From contig CAKSZH010000002.1 of NCBI GenBank assembly GCA_934525675.1, positions 1 to 64,000 on the forward strand: 64,000 nt of DNA, given 5' to 3'. Each line of letters opens with the position of its first letter. The stretch's first letter is position 1. The translations under genes were made by a program, and so were the position numbers. This DNA is from an uncultured Eubacteriales bacterium (lineage in GTDB: Bacteria; Bacillota; Clostridia; Oscillospirales; CAG-272). This document shows, piece after piece, positions 33,006 to 41,860 of the stretch. Under the pieces are notes generated by a model. The model ran no database searches, had not been told where the DNA came from, and saw only the letters and a list, made by a program, of their open reading frames with translations.

Positions 33006-35177
33006 ATGGACATCATCAAAACACTTGCAAACGAACTGCATCTCAAAGAAGAACAGGTACAGAAGACGGTGGAATTGCTTGACGCAGGCAACACCGTGCC
33101 GTTTATCGCGCGCTACCGCAAGGAGGTCACCGGATCGCTGGACGATAACGTGCTCCGCGACCTGGAAGATCGCCTCGGAACGCTTCGCAATATCGAAAAG
33201 CGTAAGGAAGAGGTCAAGGCGCTGATTGCCGAGCAGGGGAAGCTGACTGACGAGTTGATCGCTGCGATCGACAATGCAAAGACAGTGACCGAGGTGGATG
33301 ATATTTACCGCCCCTATCGCCCGCACCGCAAGACCCGCGCGTCGGTCGCAAGGGAAAAGGGACTGGAGCCGCTTGCCGCCCTGATCATGGAACAGCGTCC
33401 GTCGTATGAGCCGACGCTGGAGGAGACCGCCGCGGAATATATCAACGAAGAGACCGGAGTTGCCTCGGCGGAGGAAGCCTTGCAGGGAGCCATGGATATT
33501 ATCGCCGAGGACATTTCCGACAATGCGGCTTACCGCAAAGCTATCCGCGAGATGACCTGCGCCTACGGCATTCTGTCGGTGCGCAAGGCGAAGGACGCGG
33601 ATTCCGTTTATTCCATGTACTACGAATTCGATAAGGTCGTTTCCAAGGTGCCGGGGCATCAGATTCTTGCCATCAACCGCGGCGAAAAAGAGGAATTTCT
33701 CAAGGTCAAGCTGGAAATGGACGAGGACGTGATTCTCAACTGGCTGAACAACGAGCTGATCGTCAATTTCTCCTCTCCTGCCGTCCGGTATATCACCCGC
33801 GCCGCCGTGGACAGCTATGAGCGTCTGATCGCTCCTTCCATTGAGCGCGAGATCCGCGGAGATGTGTTCGACGAGGCGTGTGAGGGCGCGATCAGGCTGT
33901 TTGCGGACAATCTCGGACACCTGCTCATGACCTCTCCCCTCAAAGGAAAGACCGTGCTCGGCTTTGACCCCGGCTATGTCAACGGCTGTAAACTCGCGGT
34001 GGTCGATAAGACGGGCAAGGTGCTGGATACCGCTGTCATTTACCCGACTAAGCCAAGAGAGCGCACCGAGGAGGCAAAGCGCGTCCTCAAACGCCTGATC
34101 CATACCCATCACGTGGATGTCATCGCCATTGGCAACGGCACGGCGTCCAAGGAAAGCGAGATTTTCATTGCCGGTCTTCTCAAGGAGATCGACGATCCCT
34201 GCAAGTATATCGTCGTCAGCGAGGCAGGGGCGTCGGTCTACTCCGCGTCCAAGCTCGCTGCCGAGGAATTCCCGGAATACGACGTCATGCAGAGAAGCGC
34301 GGTTTCCATTGCGAGAAGGTTGCAGGACCCGCTTGCGGAGCTGGTCAAGATCGATCCGAAGTCCATCGGCGTCGGACAGTATCAGCACGATATGAAGCCC
34401 GCACGGCTGGATCAGGCGCTGACCGGTGTGGTCGAGGATTGTGTCAACTCGGTCGGCGTGGATGTCAACACCGCATCCTATTCGCTGCTTTCCTACATTG
34501 CCGGAATCAACACGGTTGCGGCAAAGAACATTGTGAAATACCGCGAGGAGAACGGGGAATTCCGGTCCCGTGCGGCAATCAAAAAGGTACCGCGGATCGG
34601 CGACCGCGCCTTTGAACAGTGTGCGGGCTTCCTCCGCGTGGCGGACGGGAAGGAGATTCTCGACAACACGGCGGTCCATCCGGAATCCTATGCCGCGGCA
34701 CGTGCACTGCTTGAGCAATACGGTTACACCGAAAAGGACGTGCGGGACGGCGCACTTGGCGAACTTGACAAAAAAATCGCGGCAGACGGGTATGCGGCGA
34801 TTGCCGCGCAACTCGGGATCGGAGAACCGACGCTCAGAGACATTGTATCGGAGCTTCGCAAACCCGGGCGCGACCTTCGCGACGATTTTGAAGCTCCCAT
34901 CCTGCGCGACGATGTTATGGAGCTTTCCGATCTCAAGCCGGGTATGATTTTCAAGGGAACCGTCCGTAACGTCATTGATTTCGGCGCATTTGTGGACATC
35001 GGCGTGCATCAGGACGGGCTGGTTCATATTTCCGAGCTTGCGGATCGCTTTGTCCGGCATCCTTCCGAGGTGGTTTCCGTGGGTGATGTTGTGCAAGTCC
35101 GCGTTTTGTCGGTCGATCCTGCCAAAAAACGGATTGCGCTGTCCATGAAGTCGCTTTCTTCGCCGAAAAACACCTGA
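33006..35177 (+). CDS. tex: Tex-family RNA-binding protein
   Basis: A 723-residue nucleic-acid-binding protein. Order: helical N-terminal region (AGNTVPFIARYRKE), a YqgF/RNase H-like domain (VLGFDPGYVNGCKLAVVD), tandem helix-hairpin-helix motifs (GINTVAAKNIVKYRE), and a C-terminal S1 domain (GMIFKGTVRNVIDFGAFVDI). The family affects transcription fidelity and stress survival. Two in-frame starts exist: 33006 matches the family N-terminus MDIIK but has a weak ribosome site; 32937/32943 would add 21-23 basic residues. Confidence 0.93.
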   Translation: MDIIKTLANELHLKEEQVQKTVELLDAGNTVPFIARYRKEVTGSLDDNVLRDLEDRLGTLRNIEKRKEEVKALIAEQGKLTDELIAAIDNAKTVTEVDDIYRPYRPHRKTRASVAREKGLEPLAALIMEQRPSYEPTLEETAAEYINEETGVASAEEALQGAMDIIAEDISDNAAYRKAIREMTCAYGILSVRKAKDADSVYSMYYEFDKVVSKVPGHQILAINRGEKEEFLKVKLEMDEDVILNWLNNELIVNFSSPAVRYITRAAVDSYERLIAPSIEREIRGDVFDEACEGAIRLFADNLGHLLMTSPLKGKTVLGFDPGYVNGCKLAVVDKTGKVLDTAVIYPTKPRERTEEAKRVLKRLIHTHHVDVIAIGNGTASKESEIFIAGLLKEIDDPCKYIVVSEAGASVYSASKLAAEEFPEYDVMQRSAVSIARRLQDPLAELVKIDPKSIGVGQYQHDMKPARLDQALTGVVEDCVNSVGVDVNTASYSLLSYIAGINTVAAKNIVKYREENGEFRSRAAIKKVPRIGDRAFEQCAGFLRVADGKEILDNTAVHPESYAAARALLEQYGYTEKDVRDGALGELDKKIAADGYAAIAAQLGIGEPTLRDIVSELRKPGRDLRDDFEAPILRDDVMELSDLKPGMIFKGTVRNVIDFGAFVDIGVHQDGLVHISELADRFVRHPSEVVSVGDVVQVRVLSVDPAKKRIALSMKSLSSPKNT

Positions 35178-35303
35178 TTCGGCTTGCACGCGTGTTCATT
35201 AATGAATAAATGTGAACGCCGATTCGCGCATTTTGAGTTCAGAAGCGGCTTAATGTGTACAAAATACACAAAACCTCTTTTGAAATTTTGGAGAATAACG
35301 CTC

Positions 35304-35332
35304 TACACATTCCGCATTTTTTTTGCTACAAT
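35304..35332 (+). promoter_or_regulatory. Probable promoter of the MsmK-type ATPase gene
   Basis: TACACA (35304-35309), 17 bp, then TACAAT (35327-35332). The -35 is weak. The 35178-35386 gap also contains GTTCATTAATGAATAAATGTGAAC-like AT-rich symmetry of unknown meaning. Confidence 0.45.
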
Positions 35333-35386
35333 ATATCCGTACCAATTTTGTCCCTGCCGGACGGAATTAACGTGGAGGAAAAACAT

Positions 35387-36505
35387 ATGGCAAGTCTTTC
35401 TTTAAGACACATTTATAAGAAGTATCCGGGCGGCGTTACCGCTGTTTCCGACTTCAATCTGGAAATCAAGGACAAGGAGTTTCTCGTGCTCGTCGGACCT
35501 TCCGGTTGCGGCAAAACCACGACGCTCCGTATGATCGCGGGTCTGGAGGAGATCAGCGAAGGCGAACTGTTCATCGGCGACCGCCTCGTTAATGACGTGG
35601 CTCCGAAGGATCGTAAGATTGCGATGGTGTTCCAGAACTACGCACTGTATCCTCATATGTCCGTTTTCGACAACATGGCATTTGGACTGAAGCTGAATAA
35701 AACTCCGAAGGAAGAGATCAAGCGCCGCGTCGAAGAAGCGGCAAGAATGCTGGAGATCACCCACCTGCTTGACAGAAAGCCGAAGGCTCTGTCCGGCGGA
35801 CAGAAACAGCGTGTCGCACTCGGACGTGCAATCGTCCGTAACCCTGCGGTCTTCCTGCTTGATGAGCCGCTGTCCAACCTGGACGCTAAGCTCCGTGCTT
35901 CCATGAGAACCGTGCTGACCAAGTTGCATAACCGTGTCGGTACCACTTTTGTTTACGTCACGCACGACCAGGTCGAGGCTATGACGATGGCAACCCGTAT
36001 CGTCGTTATGAAGGACGGTCTGATCCAGCAGGTCGATACGCCTCAGAACCTGTACGATTATCCGTGCAATATGTTCGTGGCAGGCTTCATCGGTACGCCT
36101 CAGATGAACTTCATCAACGCAACGCTGGAAAAGAAGGGTTCTGATTACTTCTTCAAATTTGAAGAAAATGAGATCAAGATCCCGGCAGATAAGTTTACCG
36201 GAAAAGAAGACCTCATGAAAGACTATGTCGGCAAAGAGGTTGTGATCGGCATCCGCCCCGAGGCAATCGACGATTCCGCGCTTGCGCTGCAGAACAATCC
36301 TAACAGCACGATTGAAGTCAACGTCGATGTCACCGAGTTGATGGGCGCAGAGATTTATCTGTACCTGACGGTCGGCGAAACCAACCTGATTTCCCGCGTT
36401 TCCTCCCGTTCCACTTCGAGAGCCGGCGACAAGATCAAGGTGGCGTTTGATACGACCAGAGTACATATTTTTGACAAAGATACGGAGCAGTGCCTCGCAC
36501 ACTGA
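35387..36505 (+). CDS. Sugar ABC transporter ATP-binding protein, MsmK/UgpC family
   Basis: A 372-residue ABC ATPase with Walker A GPSGCGKTTT, signature LSGGQKQRVALGRA, Walker B VFLLDEP, and a C-terminal MalK-type regulatory domain (about 240-372). It is preceded by GGAGG with 9-nt spacing. No permease or binding protein is adjacent, which fits the Gram-positive habit of one shared ATPase (MsmX/MsmK) energising several carbohydrate importers. It has its own promoter and terminator. Confidence 0.92.
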   Translation: MASLSLRHIYKKYPGGVTAVSDFNLEIKDKEFLVLVGPSGCGKTTTLRMIAGLEEISEGELFIGDRLVNDVAPKDRKIAMVFQNYALYPHMSVFDNMAFGLKLNKTPKEEIKRRVEEAARMLEITHLLDRKPKALSGGQKQRVALGRAIVRNPAVFLLDEPLSNLDAKLRASMRTVLTKLHNRVGTTFVYVTHDQVEAMTMATRIVVMKDGLIQQVDTPQNLYDYPCNMFVAGFIGTPQMNFINATLEKKGSDYFFKFEENEIKIPADKFTGKEDLMKDYVGKEVVIGIRPEAIDDSALALQNNPNSTIEVNVDVTELMGAEIYLYLTVGETNLISRVSSRSTSRAGDKIKVAFDTTRVHIFDKDTEQCLAH

Positions 36506-36515
36506 GAATTTTTGC

Positions 36516-36551
36516 AACGCTGCCGCGGGTACTCCGCGGCAGCGTTTCTTT
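36516..36551 (+). terminator. Terminator of the MsmK-type gene
   Basis: ACGCTGCCGCGG / CCGCGGCAGCGT stem followed by TTCTTTAT. Confidence 0.9.
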
Positions 36552-36705
36552 ATATTCGGGGAAATGTGGAAGCATTATGGAAGTCGAGTTTACCTTCTTG
36601 TCTGTCGCATATCTGCCGGTTTTTTCCGGGACCCGTTTTTTGAACATTGCAAACCAATTGCGCAAGCGAAAATCGCAAATCTGAAGTATCTGTCAAGGAG
36701 AATCT

Positions 36706-37161
36706 ATGGATCCGTATATGTTGAAAGCTCTGGAGCAAGCCCGCCGTGCCGCCGATGCGGGAGAAGTCCCGGTTGGTGCGGTACTTGTCCGGAACGGTGA
36801 GATCATTGCCTCGGCTCATAACCTCTGCGAGTCCGAAAAGGACGCGACCGCGCATGCGGAGATGCTTGCAATCAGGTCCGCATCGGCAGAACTCGGCACC
36901 TGGCGCCTTTGTGATTGCACGCTGTATGTCACTATGGAGCCATGTCCCATGTGCGCGGGGGCAATTCTGAATGCACGGATTCCCAGGGTCGTTTTTGGCG
37001 TCAGGGATTCTGCGAAGGGTGCGTTTGGCAGCGTGATGGATCTTCGGAATTATCCCATCGGCTCAAAGCCGGAGGTAATCTGTGACTGTGGGAAAGAGGA
37101 AGGACTGGAGCTACTGAAGAACTTTTTCGGCAGTAAGCGGGGAAGCCGAACCGGCTTCTGA
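36706..37161 (+). CDS. tadA: tRNA-specific adenosine-34 deaminase
   Basis: A 151-residue zinc deaminase that makes inosine at the wobble position of tRNA-Arg(ACG). Zinc and catalytic motifs are HAEML (His, Glu) and PCPMCAGA (two Cys). The ribosome site AAGGAG lies 6 nt before ATG. A small SRP RNA is often found just after tadA in Firmicutes; I looked in 37162-37264 and did not find its conserved core. Confidence 0.95.
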   Translation: MDPYMLKALEQARRAADAGEVPVGAVLVRNGEIIASAHNLCESEKDATAHAEMLAIRSASAELGTWRLCDCTLYVTMEPCPMCAGAILNARIPRVVFGVRDSAKGAFGSVMDLRNYPIGSKPEVICDCGKEEGLELLKNFFGSKRGSRTGF

Positions 37162-37264
37162 TCCGGCTTGCTTTTCTCCAAAAATATTTAGATAACGTAA
37201 CACTTTCGAATGCTTGTGCCGCTTTACTGGGTGATTCCGGGCGAATGGCATCCTTGCCGGCTTG

Positions 37265-37693
37265 TTATTTTCCGAACCGTACCTGCCCGAGAAACGTGCG
37301 AATATTTTCCACGGTTCGTGGGCTCAGCGCGTGTTCGACCTTTTCGGTTTCCTCCAACTCGTTTTCCGTGCGATTGAGAAAGCACAGAAGCCGGTTGACC
37401 GTATCGTGACGGAGCAGCAGGAAGGAACCGAGGCGTTCTCCCTCCGGCGTGAGGGCAAGATACCCGTACTTTTCATTTTTCAGGTAACCGCCGTCCCGCA
37501 ATTGTCCCGTCATTTTGGTAACGGCGGACGGGGTGACATGGAGTGCCTCCGCAAGATTCTTGACTCTGACCGGCGCGCCGCTTTCTCCGAGCCGGCAGAT
37601 CATTTCCAGGTAATCCTCCATGGCGTTTGTGACAGCGTTCTTTTCGGCACGTTCGTATCCTTTGATCGTATAGAATTCAGATGTTTCCGACAT
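37265..37693 (-). CDS. DtxR/MntR-family metal-dependent repressor
   Basis: A 142-residue regulator with an N-terminal winged helix (AMEDYLEMICRLGE; recognition helix VTPSAVTKMTGQLRDGGYL) and the helical metal-binding/dimerisation domain (RHDTVNRLLCFL, EVEHALSP-like). It has no SH3-like C-terminal domain. It is divergent from feoA with a 10+10-bp inverted repeat between them, so it probably controls feoAB and itself in response to Fe(II). The start at 37693 follows AAAGGAG. Confidence 0.9.
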   Translation of the reverse strand: MSETSEFYTIKGYERAEKNAVTNAMEDYLEMICRLGESGAPVRVKNLAEALHVTPSAVTKMTGQLRDGGYLKNEKYGYLALTPEGERLGSFLLLRHDTVNRLLCFLNRTENELEETEKVEHALSPRTVENIRTFLGQVRFGK

Positions 37694-37743
37694 ATTTCGG
37701 CTCCTTTCACCTTTTGCGTATGTCCGCATATATTGAAATCAGG

Positions 37744-37773
37744 AAACAGATTTTAAGGAAATCAAATCTGTTT
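37744..37773. promoter_or_regulatory. Putative metalloregulator operator between dtxR-like gene and feoA
   Basis: A perfect inverted repeat AAACAGATTT-N10-AAATCTGTTT in the 110-bp divergent intergenic region. Its position and symmetry suit a dimeric DtxR-family repressor. Promoter hexamers here are not clear. Confidence 0.6.
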
Positions 37774-37803
37774 ACTCCATGATACGATATAAAGGAGCCG
37801 ATT

Positions 37804-38049
37804 ATGACTGATACTACTCTGGACCGGATGTGCGCGGGCGACGCCGCAACGGTTGATCATATTGTGCATTTTCCGCTGAAAAACCGCCTGCTTGACATTG
37901 GAATGAGAAGCGGTTCGTGTGTCCGCTGCCTTTCCGTCAGCCCGCTTGGCGATCCGGTCGCATATGAGATCTGCGGTGCTGTGATTGCCTTACGCCGCTG
38001 TGACGCGCAAAAAGTGGCGGTTCGGAAGGCGGGGCACTATGCCGTTTGA
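37804..38049 (+). CDS. feoA: FeoA, ferrous iron transport protein A
   Basis: An 81-residue SH3-like protein that assists FeoB. LLDIGMRSGSCVRCLSVSPLGDPVAYEI is the diagnostic core. The ribosome site AAAGGAG lies 6 nt before ATG. Its last 11 bases overlap the start of feoB. Confidence 0.93.
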   Translation: MTDTTLDRMCAGDAATVDHIVHFPLKNRLLDIGMRSGSCVRCLSVSPLGDPVAYEICGAVIALRRCDAQKVAVRKAGHYAV

Positions 38050-39181
38050 AAAAAAGCAGACACCGGATTTCCGGATTACGCTGATCGGGAATCCGAATGT
38101 CGGTAAAAGTACCCTTTTCAATGCATTGACCGGGATGAAGCAGCATACCGGAAACTGGACGGGGAAAACGGTCGGTTGCACGGAAGGCTATTTTCAGCAT
38201 CAGGGGGAAACCGTTCTGATCGCCGACCTGCCCGGGACCTATTCTTTGGATTTCTTATCCGAGGAAGAGGCGGAGGCATGCCGGTACCTGACCTCCGTTC
38301 AGAACGACTGTACCGTGGTCGTTTGCGATGCCTGTTGCCTGGAACGCAATCTGTTTCTTGTGCTTCAGGTGATGGCAAGGACAAAATCCAGAGTTGTGGC
38401 ATGCGTAAACCTTCTGGATGAGGCAAAAAAGAAAGGGATCGACATTGATCTCTCCGCGCTTTCGGATGAGCTCGGCATCCCCGTGGTCGGCACCTCGGCG
38501 CGAAGCGGCAAAGGTATCACCGAGCTGGTGGATGCCTGCCTCGGAACACCTCCGAGGTCGGAGGACGCAAGATTGTCTGACGGAAGCAACGACCATTTGC
38601 GGGAGCTGGCGGGGGAGTTTTGTAAACGGACGGTACATACCGTCCGCGCGGATGTTCACAAAAACGATCGTCGGCTTGACCGAATCCTGACCGGTCGCGC
38701 GACAGCGTTTCCCATTATGTTTCTTTTGCTTGCTCTTGTGTTCTGGATTACTTTGTACGGAGCAAACGGGATCTCCGATCTGCTCTCGGCGGGCTTGTTC
38801 CGTGTCCAGGATCTGTTGCTGGATTTTATGCACTTTCTGGGAGCACCGGAGTTTCTCACGGGGGCGTTGGTGCTTGGAATGTATCGGACGCTTGCCTGGG
38901 TGGTTGCCGTAATGCTGCCGCCGATGGCAATCTTCTTTCCGCTGTTCACGCTTTTGGAAGACGCGGGGTACCTCCCACGTATTGCGTTCAACCTGGATCG
39001 TTGCTTCCGCAAATGTAATTCCTGCGGGAAGCAGGCGCTCACCATGTGCTTGGCGACCGCTGTGTCAGATAAAATCGGATCCGATCGATTTTTAAGGAGG
39101 GTATATGACTGTATTTGTCGGGATCAGAATACCGGATCGGGCATCCGAAGTGCTGGTGCCGGTCGGAGAGCGGATTGCTGA
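38039..39181 (+). CDS. feoB: FeoB, N-terminal part (gene interrupted)
   Basis: The first part of the Fe(II) transporter FeoB. The G-domain is complete (G1 GNPNVGKST, G3 DLPGTYSL, G4-like NLLD, G5 GTSARSGKG). The helical domain and first membrane helices follow, up to CGKQALTMC. Genuine FeoB sequence ends at codon 337 (39049), where CATGTGC marks the left junction of an inserted element. The frame then reads 43 foreign codons (LATAVSDKIGSDRF...) to a stop at 39181. The transporter core is missing, so this product cannot transport iron. The rest of the gene lies at 45301-46134, in the same frame. Confidence 0.93.
   Translation: MPFEKKQTPDFRITLIGNPNVGKSTLFNALTGMKQHTGNWTGKTVGCTEGYFQHQGETVLIADLPGTYSLDFLSEEEAEACRYLTSVQNDCTVVVCDACCLERNLFLVLQVMARTKSRVVACVNLLDEAKKKGIDIDLSALSDELGIPVVGTSARSGKGITELVDACLGTPPRSEDARLSDGSNDHLRELAGEFCKRTVHTVRADVHKNDRRLDRILTGRATAFPIMFLLLALVFWITLYGANGISDLLSAGLFRVQDLLLDFMHFLGAPEFLTGALVLGMYRTLAWVVAVMLPPMAIFFPLFTLLEDAGYLPRIAFNLDRCFRKCNSCGKQALTMCLATAVSDKIGSDRFLRRVYDCICRDQNTGSGIRSAGAGRRADC
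39043..39059. other. Left attachment site (attL) of the feoB element
   Basis: Core CATGTGC is followed at 39053-39059 by the inner arm GCGACCG. Left of the core is feoB coding sequence. Confidence 0.8.
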
Positions 39182-39629
39182 TGAGCTTGGCGGGAAACCG
39201 ACGCGTCCCTGCAATTTTCATCTGACACTGCGTTTTCTCGGCGAAGTGTCTGATTGTGCACCGATCTGTCACGCAATGGAGTCAACGGCAGAGCGGTTTG
39301 ACGGCGCATTTTATCTGACCCTAAATGGAATCGGGACCTTCCGACAGAAAAAGCGGGATATTTACTGGGCGGGAGTACGGGATTCTGAACCGCTTCTGCG
39401 TCTCGGGCATATTCTCGGAGAAGAGCTTGATGCAAGGGGAATGGGATCAGAACGGATTCCGTTTCGCCCCCACATCACGTTATGCAGGAATGTCCCTGTC
39501 GGTATCCCGGAGTTGCCGGAGATCCCTTCGATCGGATTCCGGGTAGAAAAGATTATACTGTTTTCCTCGGAGCACACCGACGACGGGGTGTTTTACCGGG
39601 AAATCTTTCAGAAAGAATTACGCATATGA
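39105..39629 (+). CDS. thpR: RNA 2',3'-cyclic phosphodiesterase (ThpR / LigT family)
   Basis: A 174-residue 2H-phosphoesterase. The two catalytic HxTx motifs are HLTL (near residue 39) and HITL (near 124), spaced as in the family. It opens 2',3'-cyclic phosphate ends of RNA; the older name is 2'-5' RNA ligase. The ribosome site AAGGAGGG lies 5 nt upstream. It begins 56 bp inside the left end of the feoB element with no clear promoter of its own, so it is probably read from the feo promoter. It overlaps the next gene by four bases. Confidence 0.93.
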   Translation: MTVFVGIRIPDRASEVLVPVGERIADELGGKPTRPCNFHLTLRFLGEVSDCAPICHAMESTAERFDGAFYLTLNGIGTFRQKKRDIYWAGVRDSEPLLRLGHILGEELDARGMGSERIPFRPHITLCRNVPVGIPELPEIPSIGFRVEKIILFSSEHTDDGVFYREIFQKELRI

Positions 39630-40420
39630 AAAAAACTGAGTATAGGTTACATTGTTCTCATATGGATGCGGCGTTTCGGATTCGCATTGCCGTTGTCGCA
39701 GATCTTCACGGCAATCCGCCGGACGAGGTTCTCCGTATTCTCCGTACCGATCCGCCGGATTTTATTGCCGCGCCGGGCGATATCGGGGAACGGCTTGACG
39801 GAAGCGAACCCGGGGCGACCGGAAATCTTTTGCGTTTTCTCAAAGAAGCGGTGCAGCTTGCTCCGGTTGTGTATTCCTACGGGAATCACGAGATCGGTGC
39901 CTGCGGACATTTTCGGGTCAGTAAAATATCGCTTACAAATTGCGGGACGGGAATCGTTCATCCGGAATTGCTTGCAAGAATCCGGGAGACCGGGGTGATT
40001 TTCCTCGATGACGCTTTTACGGACATCGGAAGCATTCGTTTCGGGGGATTGACCTCCGGTATGGTCAATCGTGAAAACCGACCGCAGACCGATTGGCTGA
40101 AGGGCTTCTGCGCCGGGGCAGGGACGGACGGAAAGTACCGTGTCCTTTTGTGTCATCATCCGGAGTATTACGAGCCGTACCTGAAAGCGCTGCCGATTGA
40201 TCTGATTCTTGCCGGGCACGCGCACGGCGGACAATGGAGGTTCTTCGGCAGAGGAATCTTTGCGCCCTGCCAGGGACTGTTCCCCAAGTACACCTCCGGC
40301 GTGACGGACGGGCGGTTTGTGATATCCCGCGGAACCGGAGATCACACGTGGATCCCAAGGCTCTTCAATCCGCACGAGGTGGTGTATGTCACCGTCACAG
40401 GGGATACGGTAGCAAGGTAA
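39626..40420 (+). CDS. Calcineurin-like metallophosphoesterase (YkuE-like)
   Basis: A 264-residue phosphoesterase with the five metal motifs DLHG, GDIGE, GNHE, CHHPE and GHAHGG. No signal peptide or N-terminal membrane helix is present, unlike many YkuE-type enzymes that act on membrane lipids, so it may be cytoplasmic. It starts at 39626 in the ATGA overlap with thpR. The substrate is unknown; the pairing with an RNA phosphodiesterase hints at nucleotide or RNA-end processing, which is inference. Second gene of the element. Confidence 0.9.
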   Translation: MKKTEYRLHCSHMDAAFRIRIAVVADLHGNPPDEVLRILRTDPPDFIAAPGDIGERLDGSEPGATGNLLRFLKEAVQLAPVVYSYGNHEIGACGHFRVSKISLTNCGTGIVHPELLARIRETGVIFLDDAFTDIGSIRFGGLTSGMVNRENRPQTDWLKGFCAGAGTDGKYRVLLCHHPEYYEPYLKALPIDLILAGHAHGGQWRFFGRGIFAPCQGLFPKYTSGVTDGRFVISRGTGDHTWIPRLFNPHEVVYVTVTGDTVAR

Positions 40421-40506
40421 TCCTGAACAAGAGGTGACGGACGTTGCTGCCGTGGCGGGGCTCAAAAGTGCTGGCAGGGGGATAACTCCAAAGATTTGAA
40501 TCATAC

Positions 40507-40546
40507 AGAAGCGGCTGTTGCCGGAAGGCAACAGCCGCTTTTGTAT
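40507..40546. terminator. Bidirectional terminator inside the feoB element
   Basis: AGCGGCTGTTGCC / GGCAACAGCCGCT stem with a GGAA loop and a TTTTGT tail. It separates the convergent phosphoesterase and icd genes. Confidence 0.88.
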
Positions 40547-40582
40547 GTTTGGATGCCGGATCGTTGCGGAATAACGCCGGAA

Positions 40583-41803
40583 TCACGCGAGCTTTTCTTC
40601 GAGCCGTTTTGCAATGGCTCCGAGAAATTCCTTGGTCGTTACCGGCTTCACGGGGTAACCGGGCTCCACAAGACCGATCAGGTCCCTGGTCATTTCCCCT
40701 GCGTTCAGGGTATCTAAGCACGCCTCCTCCAGCTTGTCTGCATAGCGAACAAGATCGAAAAGTCCGTCCAATTCGCCGCGCTTGCGGAGTGCGCCGGACC
40801 AGGCAAAGATGGTTGCCATCGGGTTGGTCGTCGGCTCCCAGTTCTGATCTCTGTAACGGTAGTAATGCTGGGTCACGGTTCCGTGTGCCGCCTCGTATTC
40901 GTATTTCCCGTCGGGGGAAACCAGAACCGAGGTCATCATGGCAAGAGAGCCGAACGCGGTGGAAACCATGTCGGACATCACGTCGCCGTCATAGTTCTTA
41001 CACGCCCAGATGAACCCGCCCTCACTGCGGATAACACGTGCGACCGCATCGTCAATCAGGGTGTAGAAATAGGTGATTCCTGCCTCTTCAAATGCTTTTT
41101 TGTATTCTGCGTCGAAAATTTCCTGGAAGATCAGTTTGAAAGTCTGATCATACTGTTTGGAAATGGTGTCCTTGGTCGAGAACCACAGATCCTGTTTCGT
41201 ATCAAGCGCGTACTGGAAACAGGAATGTGCGAACGACCGGATGGAGGAATCCTTGTTGTACTGGCTCTGGAGAACGCCCGGACACTCAAAATCATAAACC
41301 GTCTGGCGGAAGGTCTCTTTGCCGCTCTCGTCCGTGAATACCAGCTCCGCCTTCCCGGGGGTGGGAACGCGGTATTCGGTCGCGCGGTACACATCTCCGT
41401 AAGCGTGGCGTGCAATGGCGATCGGTTTTTTCCAGTTCTTGACGATCGGCTTGATCGAATCAATCAGGATCGGTGCACGGAACACGGTGCCGTCCATCAT
41501 AGCGCGGATGGTGCCGTTCGGGCTTTTCCACATCTCGGACAGGTGGTATTCTTCCACCCGCTGTTTGTTTGGCGTGATCGTCGCGCATTTGACGGCAACA
41601 CCGTACCGGATCGCCGCATTGGCGGAATCCACCGTTACCTGGTCGTGGGTGCGTTCCCGCTCCTCAAGTCCCAGATCATAATACTCGGTCTTAAGATCTA
41701 CAAAAGGCAGGATGAGGTCTTTTTTAATCCAGTCCCAAAGGATCCTTGTCATTTCGTCGCCGTCCATTTCGACCAGCGGTGTTGTCATTCTGATTTTTTC
41801 CAT
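40583..41803 (-). CDS. icd: NADP-dependent isocitrate dehydrogenase (dimeric, eukaryote-like subfamily)
   Basis: A 406-residue enzyme converting isocitrate to 2-oxoglutarate. It opens with VEMDGDEMTRILW and carries the substrate loop KSPNGTIRAMMDGTVFRAPI, the metal-binding segment IWACKNYDGDVMSD and the NADP-binding AAHGTVTQHYYRY. Its length and motifs are those of the mitochondrial-type subfamily, not the E. coli Icd type. The ribosome site is GGAGGAAAAA. It lies 57 nt after acn and is co-transcribed. Together they make 2-oxoglutarate for glutamate synthesis. It is cargo of the feoB element. Confidence 0.95.
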   Translation of the reverse strand: MEKIRMTTPLVEMDGDEMTRILWDWIKKDLILPFVDLKTEYYDLGLEERERTHDQVTVDSANAAIRYGVAVKCATITPNKQRVEEYHLSEMWKSPNGTIRAMMDGTVFRAPILIDSIKPIVKNWKKPIAIARHAYGDVYRATEYRVPTPGKAELVFTDESGKETFRQTVYDFECPGVLQSQYNKDSSIRSFAHSCFQYALDTKQDLWFSTKDTISKQYDQTFKLIFQEIFDAEYKKAFEEAGITYFYTLIDDAVARVIRSEGGFIWACKNYDGDVMSDMVSTAFGSLAMMTSVLVSPDGKYEYEAAHGTVTQHYYRYRDQNWEPTTNPMATIFAWSGALRKRGELDGLFDLVRYADKLEEACLDTLNAGEMTRDLIGLVEPGYPVKPVTTKEFLGAIAKRLEEKLA

Positions 41804-41860
41804 AGCAGTTTTTCCTCCGATCTTTTGTTTCCCGGGACAGGCGGATACCCGATGTCCGTT

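Noticed and set aside
32985..35189. A 734-codon minus-strand open frame opposite tex
   Set aside because: It lies antisense to a full-length Tex protein and has no ribosome site or family motif.
37162..37264. Small SRP RNA after tadA
   Set aside because: The place is usual in Firmicutes, but the conserved GGTCAGG...GGAAGCAGCC core is absent.
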